DNA of 64,000 nt from Gaetbulibacter_B jejuensis (lineage in GTDB: Bacteria; Bacteroidota; Bacteroidia; Flavobacteriales; Flavobacteriaceae). A program made the position numbers and the translations under genes. Positions within the stretch are counted from its first letter, which is position 1, and every line of letters starts with the position of its first letter. Location of the stretch: contig NZ_BAAAGF010000005.1 in NCBI RefSeq assembly GCF_039524015.1, positions 228,444 to 292,443 of the forward strand, read 5' to 3'. Of the stretch, positions 44,980-52,754 are shown piece by piece. The notes beneath the pieces were generated by a model that was not told the DNA's origin, made no database searches, and saw nothing but the letters and a program-made list of their open reading frames with translations.

Positions 44980-45007
44980 ATAAATATAATCATTTATTCT
45001 GTAATGC

Positions 45008-46330
45008 TTAACTGTAAAATTCTTTTACAAAATCATCGTAAGTTATCTCTTTTACTTTAAGATTTGCTTCTTCTTTGTAAAGGTTTAACAGTTTTTGACT
45101 CATTAACTGCTCAGACAAGCGTTTAACCTCATCTTGATTTGATAAAATACGAGCAGCAATATCATCTAGTTCTTTATCTGATGGATCCATTTGACCAAAT
45201 TGCGCCATTTGCACTTTAATCATTTCTCTTGCATGTGCTTTAAGATCATCAAACGTTACTTGAAGGTTGTGCTTTTCAATAAGTTTACCTTCTATTAATT
45301 GGTAACGCATGCTTTTTTCAGACTTTTCATACTCTTCTTTAGCTTGGTCTGCATCCATTTGCTCTTCACCTGCAGTTTGCATCCATTTTTGCAAGAAAGA
45401 CGCTGGTAAATCAAACTTAGTATTTTCAACTAAATACTCAGTAACATCGTTAAGTAATTTTTGATCACCTTGTTGTGCAAATTGCTTTTCAGAATCTACT
45501 TTTATTTTCTCTTTTAATTCAGTTACTGATGTTACTACATCTTTACCAAATAATTTATCAAATAACTCTTGGTCTAAATCAGCCAACTCACGAGTATTAA
45601 TTTCGTTGATTGTAAATGTTACCTCAATGTCCAATCCGTGAGCATCATCATGAGATACTTTTAAGAAGTGCATTAAATCGTGGTCGTCATTAAACAATCC
45701 TTTTGTTTTTAAAGTAATAACATCACCAACTTTAGAACCTACAAATTTCTTTTCGGTTGCTTTACCTTTAAACTTATCTAAAGTAATAGTTGCTGTATTG
45801 TTGATTTCTTTCTCTTCGTTTACAAATACACCTGTAATTTCAGAATCTTTAGCAACAGTATCTTGAGATACTAATTTACCATACTGCTTTCTGATATGCT
45901 CAACTTGGTCGTCTAACATTTTATCATTAGCAACAATATTGTATTGTGTAATTGCTTTTTTAGATTTTAAGTTTACTTCAAACTCAGGTGCTAAACCTAA
46001 TTCAAACTCAAAAGAAAAATTATCAGCATCCCAATCCAAATCGTCTTGTGGTTTTGGTAATGGGTTACCTAAAACGTCTAGTTTTTCTTCAGTTAAATAC
46101 TTGTTTAAAGCATCTTGTAAAAGCTTGTTAACTTCATCTACCAAAACTGCTTTTCCGTATTGCTTCTTCACCATTGTCATTGGCACATGTCCTTTTCTAA
46201 ATCCAGGAATGTTAGCCGACTTACGGTAATCTGAAAGGATTTTTTCTACCTTATCGCTGTAATCTTCTTTAGCGATATCTACTTTCACAACAGCATTTAA
46301 TGCATCAATGTTTTCTCTTGTAATATTCAT
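45008..46330 (-). CDS. tig: trigger factor
   Basis: 440 residues. N-terminal ribosome-binding domain with IPGFRKGHVPMTMVKKQYG, a middle PPIase-like region (about 150-240) and a long helical C-terminal arm. It chaperones nascent chains at the ribosome. It is the first of the tig-clpP-clpX group but ends in its own terminator. Confidence 0.95.
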   Translation of the reverse strand: MNITRENIDALNAVVKVDIAKEDYSDKVEKILSDYRKSANIPGFRKGHVPMTMVKKQYGKAVLVDEVNKLLQDALNKYLTEEKLDVLGNPLPKPQDDLDWDADNFSFEFELGLAPEFEVNLKSKKAITQYNIVANDKMLDDQVEHIRKQYGKLVSQDTVAKDSEITGVFVNEEKEINNTATITLDKFKGKATEKKFVGSKVGDVITLKTKGLFNDDHDLMHFLKVSHDDAHGLDIEVTFTINEINTRELADLDQELFDKLFGKDVVTSVTELKEKIKVDSEKQFAQQGDQKLLNDVTEYLVENTKFDLPASFLQKWMQTAGEEQMDADQAKEEYEKSEKSMRYQLIEGKLIEKHNLQVTFDDLKAHAREMIKVQMAQFGQMDPSDKELDDIAARILSNQDEVKRLSEQLMSQKLLNLYKEEANLKVKEITYDDFVKEFYS

Positions 46331-46411
46331 TATAGAATCAAATAAAAATTGGGTTGCAAAAGTACATATTTTTTACAACCCAACAAAGTTTTTAAGATGT
46401 TGAAATTCAGA

Positions 46412-46765
46412 CTATTTTTTATCCTCTTTTAAAATAGAATGTAGTATAGATTGAAGTATCGACAAAAGTATACTAAATAGAATGGCTGTCCATATACTAT
46501 TTACCGCGAAACCATCAATGAGTTTATCTGCTAAAAGCACTATTAACGCGTTAATAATGAGTAAAAACAAGCCTAAGGTCACCACTGTTATTGGTAAAGT
46601 TAGAATAACTAAAATTGGCTTTACCAAAAGGTTTAAAACCGCCAAAACAACAGCCACAATAAGTGCTGTTACAAATTGGTTTCCTGTTAAATCTACTCCT
46701 GGTAAAAAGTACGCCAAGACAAAAACTGCCACAGCAGTTAATAATAATCTAAATAAGAGATTCAT
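46412..46765 (-). CDS. phage holin family (4TM, PF04020-type) membrane protein
   Basis: 117 residues with four hydrophobic helices; typical motif LNLLVKPILVILTLPITVVTLGLFLLIIN. The 'holin' name is by family only; in Bacteroidota this small membrane protein is chromosomal and not linked to phage. Its function is unknown. Confidence 0.85.
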   Translation of the reverse strand: MNLLFRLLLTAVAVFVLAYFLPGVDLTGNQFVTALIVAVVLAVLNLLVKPILVILTLPITVVTLGLFLLIINALIVLLADKLIDGFAVNSIWTAILFSILLSILQSILHSILKEDKK

Positions 46766-46827
46766 AATTATATGTTTTTACTAAAGTTACGAAACATAAT
46801 TATTTTAACTTCAAATCTCCTCTGATT

Positions 46828-47055
46828 TCATTTAAAAAAATTTTGTAAAGGCTCATCCAATGCTTTTGCAATCTTATGAAGTGTTATTATAGTAATGTTT
46901 CTTTCTCCTCTCTCAATGTTATTATAACTACTTTTATCAAAATAACACCTATATGCTACCTCATTTTGACGAAGACCCTTTCTTAACCTTATTGCTTTTA
47001 TATTATCGCCTAAAGTTTTTAGAATTTGTCTTTGTTTTTCCTTATCGTCAATCAC
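46828..47055 (-). CDS. XRE family HTH regulator
   Basis: 75 residues, almost only an XRE fold: KAIRLRKGLRQNEVAYRCYF, SSYNNIERGERNI, ITLHKIAKALDEPLQNFF. A small DNA-binding protein, targets unknown. It is divergent from the 47159 lipoprotein gene, with an AT-rich spacer. Confidence 0.85.
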   Translation of the reverse strand: MIDDKEKQRQILKTLGDNIKAIRLRKGLRQNEVAYRCYFDKSSYNNIERGERNITIITLHKIAKALDEPLQNFFK

Positions 47056-47158
47056 ACTACAATCTTCACTAAAAAAACAAAAAAAAAGTTATAATATATT
47101 TCAACTTTTAATTTTTTTATTATATTTAGCATTGAATAGAAACTTAAATACTTATTTT

Positions 47159-47599
47159 ATGAAAAAAACATTTTATCTATTAGCATTAATGATAACTTTT
47201 AATGCTTGTCAAAAGGACGAAGCTTCACTTGAACAAGAAGCTATTTTTGTTAAAGACTTAAATGAATTAATGGACTCAAACAAAGAAAATGAGACATCAA
47301 GAGGCTATCCATGGAATGGATGTAAAGATTATGACGTTAAATTTACGACACTTTTTGGCATTGAGGTTGAATTTACTGTAACTCATTGTTGTGTTCAAGG
47401 TGTTTGCGCTACAACCGAAGTGTGGAATTTAGCTGATGGTCTTTTTCGCTCAAATGATTTTCCTGATGAATTTAACATAGTTAACTCAGAAAGCTTTATA
47501 TTTGAAGGGTATTCTGTTAAAATTAAAGAAGGAATATATCAGGTTGACGATGAAGGTAATATTGTAGATATAGTTTATGAAGCTGTTAAATTAGAATAA
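47159..47599 (+). CDS. hypothetical lipoprotein
   Basis: 146 residues from the ATG at 47159. The signal ends ITFNAC (lipobox), followed by an acidic tether. Further Cys residues (NGCKDYDVK, HCCVQGVC) suggest disulphides. No known domain. The next gene follows after 2 bases. Confidence 0.7.
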   Translation: MKKTFYLLALMITFNACQKDEASLEQEAIFVKDLNELMDSNKENETSRGYPWNGCKDYDVKFTTLFGIEVEFTVTHCCVQGVCATTEVWNLADGLFRSNDFPDEFNIVNSESFIFEGYSVKIKEGIYQVDDEGNIVDIVYEAVKLE

Positions 47600-47601
47600 A
47601 A

Positions 47602-48021
47602 ATGAATATTAAAAACATATATATTTCAAGACTTTTTGCATTTATAATTGACATGGCAATAGTTAAGTTTGGTTTTAACTTAATTAATGGTTACATATTT
47701 AGTCTGTCTTATGAATTGACCGAAGTTAATATATTGAATAATGTATTTAGCTTTAGTTTTAGTCTATTGGTATTTGTTTTCTTTACTTATTTAATTCTTT
47801 TTGATTTTCTCAACAATGGTTTAACTTTTGGGAAAATGATTTTGAGAATAAAGGTGTTAAATGACCAAAATTCAAACTTAGAAATAAAAGAAGCTTTAAA
47901 AAGAAGTTTTTACAAATTCCTAACTGTCCTTTTTATACCTATCTCATTTATTTTATTCCTTGCAAAGGATAACTTTTTGTTTCAAGATTATTACACTAAA
48001 ACAAAAACAGTATTCAAATAA
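47602..48021 (+). CDS. RDD family membrane protein
   Basis: 139 residues with three helices; the RDD features are seen in the first block (SRLFAFIIDMAIVKFGF) and in LTFGKMILRIKVLNDQN. Function unknown; RDD proteins are possibly ion antiporters. It is coupled with the lipoprotein before it and ends in a strong terminator. Confidence 0.8.
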   Translation: MNIKNIYISRLFAFIIDMAIVKFGFNLINGYIFSLSYELTEVNILNNVFSFSFSLLVFVFFTYLILFDFLNNGLTFGKMILRIKVLNDQNSNLEIKEALKRSFYKFLTVLFIPISFILFLAKDNFLFQDYYTKTKTVFK

Positions 48022-48031
48022 AAAAGTGATT

Positions 48032-48073
48032 AAACTATAACCCTATGCTAAAAACCATGTAGGGTTATAGTTT
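48032..48073. terminator. bidirectional terminator
   Basis: A perfect 14-bp stem, AAACTATAACCCTA (48032-48045) and TAGGGTTATAGTTT (48060-48073), with a 14-base loop. The TAA stop of the minus-strand hydrolase lies in the stem. It separates the converging genes. Confidence 0.8.
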
Positions 48074-48832
48074 TACAAAACTCAAAACGACATCAAAAAA
48101 ATCATCTGGGTTTTCGGCATGCAACCAATGTCCAGCATTAGCAATTGTTACAATGTTTACATTAGAAAAATGCTGTTTTATGATAGTTTCATCTTGTAAA
48201 GCGATGTATTCAGATTTGTCTCCTCTTAAAAAAAGCGTCTCTTTTTCAAACTTTGCATGAAGCGGTAATGCTTCGCCAACTTCTGAAACATTCTCTTTTA
48301 ACACTTGAAGATTCATGCGTAATGCTAACTGACCTTTTTCTTTCCAATATAAGTTTTTAAGCAAAAACTGACGTGTTCCAAAATCAGACACATAGTTTGC
48401 TAGCTGTTTATCGGCTGCTCCTCTACTTTTAATTTCAGAAAAATCTAAACTGCTTAATCCTTCTAAAATAGCATCGTGATGTATTGGGTAAAATCTAGGA
48501 GAAATGTCTGCAACTATTAATTTTGAAACCAAATTTGGGTTTTGTGTTGCAAATAGCATTGCTGTTTTTCCTCCCATTGAATGCCCTAACACAATTGCTT
48601 CAGAAAGATCATACGCTTCAAAATAATGACGCAAATCTTCTGATAGGGTTTCATAATCGAAATTGTCATCATGAAAACTATGACCATGATTTCGTTGGTC
48701 TACAAGGTGAACTTCAAATCCTTCTTCGCTAAATTTTTTACCAAGCGTTTTCCAGTTGTCACTCATTCCTAAAAATCCATGAAGAATAACAAAGGGTTTT
48801 CCTTGACCTAATATATTGGAGTGTAATTTCAT
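48065..48832 (-). CDS. alpha/beta fold hydrolase
   Basis: 255 residues. Nucleophile elbow GHSMGG, oxyanion motif HGFLGMSDNW, an acid residue after LRGDKSEY, and His in NAGHWLHAENP. It resembles YbfF-type esterases. Likely cytoplasmic; substrate unknown. Confidence 0.9.
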   Translation of the reverse strand: MKLHSNILGQGKPFVILHGFLGMSDNWKTLGKKFSEEGFEVHLVDQRNHGHSFHDDNFDYETLSEDLRHYFEAYDLSEAIVLGHSMGGKTAMLFATQNPNLVSKLIVADISPRFYPIHHDAILEGLSSLDFSEIKSRGAADKQLANYVSDFGTRQFLLKNLYWKEKGQLALRMNLQVLKENVSEVGEALPLHAKFEKETLFLRGDKSEYIALQDETIIKQHFSNVNIVTIANAGHWLHAENPDDFFDVVLSFVKL

Positions 48833-48890
48833 ATTTTCGTTTTTATAATGAGAGGTCTCGCCTACGCTAAAACCGACAAAAAAGTTATAA

Positions 48891-49604
48891 TTACTTAAGT
48901 CTTTGCAAATACATTTGCACCACGTTTTCTATTCCTAAGTAAAGACTTTCAGCAATTAATGCATGTCCAATAGACACCTCTAACAGGTTTGGTATGTTAT
49001 CTTTAAAAAACTTAATGTTTTCTAATGACAAATCGTGTCCTGCATTAATACCTAAATTTAATTCATTTGCTAAAACTGCACATTCGGTATAAGGCTGTAT
49101 TGCTTGTTCGTTACCTAAACTATATTGATGCGCAAAAGCTTCGGTATATAACTCAATTCTATCAGTACCTGTAGCTTTAGCACCTTCAATTTGCTTTAGC
49201 TCAGGATCTACAAAAATTGATGTTCGTATTCCGTTGTTTTTAAATTCTTTGATAACATCTACTAAAAACTCTTTGTGCTTAATAGTGTCCCAACCTGCAT
49301 TTGAAGTTATAGCATCTTCAGCATCAGGAACCAAAGTAACTTGTGTAGGCTTTACTTCTAAAACGATATCTATAAATTTTTGGATTGGGTTTCCTTCAAT
49401 ATTATACTCAGTATGCACCACTGGTTTTAAATCATAAACATCTTGATAACGAATGTGTCTTTCATCTGGTCTTGGATGAATTGTTACTCCTTGAGAGCCA
49501 AAACGCTGTACGTCTTTAGCAAACTGAACCACATTAGGGACATCGCCTCCTCTAGAGTTTCGTAACGTAGCAATCTTATTAATATTTACACTTAACTTTG
49601 TCAT
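48891..49604 (-). CDS. pdxJ: pyridoxine 5'-phosphate synthase
   Basis: 237 residues from the ATG at 49604 (MTKLSVNINKIATLRNSRGG); the frame extends 8 codons upstream without an ATG. The TIM-barrel signatures are seen: GVTIHPRPDERHIRY, QVTLVPDAEDA, and LGINAGHDLSLENI. It forms pyridoxine 5'-phosphate in vitamin B6 synthesis. It is divergent from the CBS gene. Confidence 0.96.
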   Translation of the reverse strand: MTKLSVNINKIATLRNSRGGDVPNVVQFAKDVQRFGSQGVTIHPRPDERHIRYQDVYDLKPVVHTEYNIEGNPIQKFIDIVLEVKPTQVTLVPDAEDAITSNAGWDTIKHKEFLVDVIKEFKNNGIRTSIFVDPELKQIEGAKATGTDRIELYTEAFAHQYSLGNEQAIQPYTECAVLANELNLGINAGHDLSLENIKFFKDNIPNLLEVSIGHALIAESLYLGIENVVQMYLQRLK

Positions 49605-49695
49605 TGACTTTATTTTTTGGACTAGCAAAAATACAAACTACTTAGTGCTTTTTGTAGTTATTTTTAATTAATTTGCAATAAGAAAATTTGCAAAA

Positions 49696-50352
49696 ATGCC
49701 ATTACAACAATACATCATAAACGATATTAAACCTTTAAACATTCATGACAAAGTGAGTGATTTTAAGTTATTGTTTAATGAACTAACCTACTCTCATATT
49801 CCTGTAGAAAATGATGGTGTTTATTTGGGTTGTGTTTCTGAAACTGATGTACATTGTTTTGACAACAGCAAAGAAATATCAGAATTCAACTATGCTATTG
49901 AAGGTTTTTTTGTTAGGTCTTTTACTACTTGGTTAGACGTTTTAGAGGCTTTTGCTCAAAATTCGTGTAATATTATGCCTGTACTTAATGAGCAGAACAC
50001 CTATTTAGGATATTACGAGCTAAATGACATTATTGGCTTGTTTAACGAAACTCCTTTTTTTGCTGAACCAGGTGGAATTTTAATTATTGAAAAAGGCATA
50101 AACGATTATTCATTTAGTGAAATAAGCCAAATTATTGAATCTAATGATGCTAAACTTTTAGGTGCTTTTATTTCTAAAATTGAAAGTGATGTGGCTCAAA
50201 TTACTCTAAAAATTGGAAACGCTGGCTTAAATGATGTGATGCAAACCTTTAGAAGGTACAGCTACAATATAGTTTCTGGACATGAAGAAGACACTTATAT
50301 TGAAAACCTTAAAGAGCGTTCAGAATATTTAAAAAAATACCTCAATATATAG
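49696..50352 (+). CDS. CBS domain protein
   Basis: 218 residues with two CBS motifs in the first 130 residues (YSHIPVENDGVYLGCVSETD and CNIMPVLNEQNTYLGYYELND), then an ACT-like C-terminal part. It probably senses adenosyl ligands; the target is unknown. It lies 3 bases before nadK and is the first gene of the conserved nadK-uppS-bamA group. Confidence 0.85.
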   Translation: MPLQQYIINDIKPLNIHDKVSDFKLLFNELTYSHIPVENDGVYLGCVSETDVHCFDNSKEISEFNYAIEGFFVRSFTTWLDVLEAFAQNSCNIMPVLNEQNTYLGYYELNDIIGLFNETPFFAEPGGILIIEKGINDYSFSEISQIIESNDAKLLGAFISKIESDVAQITLKIGNAGLNDVMQTFRRYSYNIVSGHEEDTYIENLKERSEYLKKYLNI

Positions 50353-50355
50353 TCA

Positions 50356-51234
50356 ATGAAAATAGCTGTTTACGGTCAATATTATCATAACAATACACAA
50401 TCGAGTATTGAAACCTTGTTTGGCTTTCTGTCTAAAAAAGAAGTTGAGGTATATATTGAAAAAGATTTCTTCAACATTCTAAAAGAAGAAAACGAAAAAG
50501 ACATAAAAGCGTTTAAGATTTTTAAAACCTTAGATAACAGTTACGATCTTTTAATAAGTATTGGTGGTGACGGAACCATTTTACGTGCTATAACCCATGT
50601 AAGAGATCTTTCAATCCCAATAGTAGGTATTAATACAGGTCGCTTAGGTTTTTTGGCTACTATTCAAACAAATGAAATTGAACATGCTATTGACGAAATA
50701 TTAAATGGCAACTATAAAATTTCTGAAAGAACATTATTAAGCGTTACCACTTTACCAGAAAACAAAGATTTAGTGGAAACTAATTTTGCATTAAATGAAA
50801 TAGCAGTAAGTAGAAAAAACACAACTTCTATGATTACTGTTGAAACACATTTAGACGATGAGTACTTAACATCTTATTGGGCTGATGGTTTAATAATTTC
50901 AACACCTACAGGCTCTACTGGATATTCACTAAGTTGTGGAGGACCAGTAATAACACCTGGAGCAAACAATTTGGTAATAACACCTATTGCGCCTCATAAT
51001 TTAAACGCAAGACCTTTTGTTATACCTGACACCACTGACATACAATTAAAAATTGACGGAAGAGAAGACCACTATTTAATTTCGTTAGATTCAAGAATTG
51101 CAACACTTCACAATTCAACAATTGTTACCATAAAAAAAGCCGACTTTAAAATAAAAATGGTTGAACTGCTTGATGAAAGCTTTATTGATACACTCAGAAA
51201 AAAGATGCTTTGGGGAGAAGACAAGCGTAATTAA
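50356..51234 (+). CDS. nadK: NAD kinase
   Basis: 292 residues with GGDGT at 70-74, TGRLGFLAT and the NADK box TPTGSTGYSLSCGGP. It phosphorylates NAD to NADP. The gene has a full-length N-terminal and C-terminal part. Confidence 0.96.
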   Translation: MKIAVYGQYYHNNTQSSIETLFGFLSKKEVEVYIEKDFFNILKEENEKDIKAFKIFKTLDNSYDLLISIGGDGTILRAITHVRDLSIPIVGINTGRLGFLATIQTNEIEHAIDEILNGNYKISERTLLSVTTLPENKDLVETNFALNEIAVSRKNTTSMITVETHLDDEYLTSYWADGLIISTPTGSTGYSLSCGGPVITPGANNLVITPIAPHNLNARPFVIPDTTDIQLKIDGREDHYLISLDSRIATLHNSTIVTIKKADFKIKMVELLDESFIDTLRKKMLWGEDKRN

Positions 51235-51274
51235 ACAATAAAACCTCATAATTACTGTTTATCTGTAATACAAA

Positions 51275-51305
51275 TTGTTATAGGCTAATCAATTTACTAT
51301 ATTTG
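51275..51305 (+). promoter_or_regulatory. Bacteroidota promoter for the DUF6089-uppS-bamA genes
   Basis: TATATTTG (51298-51305) is a perfect TAnnTTTG -7 element, with TTG (51275-51277) as -33 and a 20-base spacer. It starts the group just before the DUF6089 ATG at 51323. Confidence 0.65.
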
Positions 51306-51322
51306 CAAACTTTTAAAAATTT

Positions 51323-52012
51323 ATGAGGTATTTAACCATAATTTTATTTAGTATTATTTTCTCGCAAACGGCTCAATCTCAAATCTATGAAATTGGCGTG
51401 TTTGGAGGAGGAAGTAATTTTATTGGAGACGTTGGTAAAACTAATTATATCTCACCAAACCAAAGTGCTTTTGGAGCTATTTTAAAATGGAACCGAAGCC
51501 CAAGACACTCATGGAGAGTATCAGTAATTTATGCTGGTTTGGAAGGTATCGATGCTAAATCTGACGACCCAAGACGACAAGAACGCGATTATTCCTTTGA
51601 TAATAATATATTTGAAATTTCAGCAGGAATGGAGTTTACGTTTTTTGATTTTAATTTGCATGAATACGATAATAAAACCACACCATATTTATATACAGGA
51701 ATTACATCTGGAAGACATAGCAACTTTTATTTTGACAATAATGGAGAAATAGTTGGAGAAGGCACTTACAGTTGGGCTTTTGGTATACCTATGGTTTTGG
51801 GCGTAAAAACAACCTTAACAGATCACCTTATTTTAGGTGCAGAAATTGGTGCACGCTATACGTTTTCAGATGAGTTAGATGGAAGTGTTCCTGATTTTGA
51901 CAACGAACACCCACTATCTTTTGGAAACACCAATAGTAACGACTGGTATGTTTTTACTGGTTTTACGTTAACATATACTTTTGGTAGAAGACCTTGTTAC
52001 TGCGATTTTTAG
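51323..52012 (+). CDS. DUF6089 outer-membrane beta-barrel protein
   Basis: 229 residues with a signal peptide ending TAQSQ. The body is a small barrel with alternating strands, and the last residues are aromatic (YTFGRRPCYCDF). It lies between nadK and uppS, a position conserved in Flavobacteriia. Function is unknown; envelope assembly is possible. Confidence 0.85.
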   Translation: MRYLTIILFSIIFSQTAQSQIYEIGVFGGGSNFIGDVGKTNYISPNQSAFGAILKWNRSPRHSWRVSVIYAGLEGIDAKSDDPRRQERDYSFDNNIFEISAGMEFTFFDFNLHEYDNKTTPYLYTGITSGRHSNFYFDNNGEIVGEGTYSWAFGIPMVLGVKTTLTDHLILGAEIGARYTFSDELDGSVPDFDNEHPLSFGNTNSNDWYVFTGFTLTYTFGRRPCYCDF

Positions 52013-52013
52013 T

Positions 52014-52754
52014 ATGAGTTTAAAAGAAAAAATACTTACAGATAAGCTTCCTAAGCACATTGCCATAATTATGGACGGTAATGGTCGTTGGGCAAAACAA
52101 AAAGGAATGCTTAGAGTAATTGGTCATGAAAACGGTACTAAATCAGTAAGAGAAGTTGTTGAAGCCAGTGCTGAGTTAGGCATAAACTGCTTAACCCTAT
52201 ATGCTTTTTCTACTGAAAACTGGAACAGACCAAAAGTTGAGGTTCAAACCTTAATGAAGTTATTAGTGAAATCCTTAAAAAAGGAAATCAAAACACTTCA
52301 AGACAACAACATAAAGCTAAACGCTATCGGAAATCTTAATGATTTGCCAAAAAAAGCACATAACGAACTGTTAGATGTTATAGAAAAAACCAAAAATAAT
52401 TCTAGAATGACATTAACTCTAGCCCTTAGCTATGGCGCTAGAGAAGAAATAACGAGTGTTATTAAAGATTTAGCAAATAAAGTTAAAAATAATATAATTT
52501 CTTCTGAAAATATTGACGAATCAATTATAAATAAGCATCTTTACACGCAAAATTTACCTGACGTAGATTTATTGATTCGAACCAGCGGTGAGCAAAGAAT
52601 CAGTAATTTTCTTCTTTGGCAAATTGCTTATGCCGAATTGTATTTTACCGATATACTTTGGCCTGATTTTAAAAAACAAGATTTTTACGAAGCTTTGATT
52701 AATTATCAAAATAGAGAACGACGATTTGGAAAAACAAGTGAACAAATTAGCTAA
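52014..52754 (+). CDS. uppS: undecaprenyl diphosphate synthase (cis-prenyltransferase)
   Basis: 246 residues from the ATG at 52014 (an upstream extension in frame lies inside the DUF6089 gene). Motifs: IAIIMDGNGRWAKQKG (catalytic Asp), LTLYAFSTENWNRP, and LLIRTSGEQRISNFLLWQ. It makes the C55 lipid carrier for peptidoglycan. Its stop overlaps the bamA frame. Confidence 0.96.
   Translation: MSLKEKILTDKLPKHIAIIMDGNGRWAKQKGMLRVIGHENGTKSVREVVEASAELGINCLTLYAFSTENWNRPKVEVQTLMKLLVKSLKKEIKTLQDNNIKLNAIGNLNDLPKKAHNELLDVIEKTKNNSRMTLTLALSYGAREEITSVIKDLANKVKNNIISSENIDESIINKHLYTQNLPDVDLLIRTSGEQRISNFLLWQIAYAELYFTDILWPDFKKQDFYEALINYQNRERRFGKTSEQIS

Noticed and set aside
46412..46765. Prophage signal from the 'holin family' gene
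   Set aside because: This four-helix family is a general chromosomal membrane protein in Bacteroidota, and no other phage gene is near.
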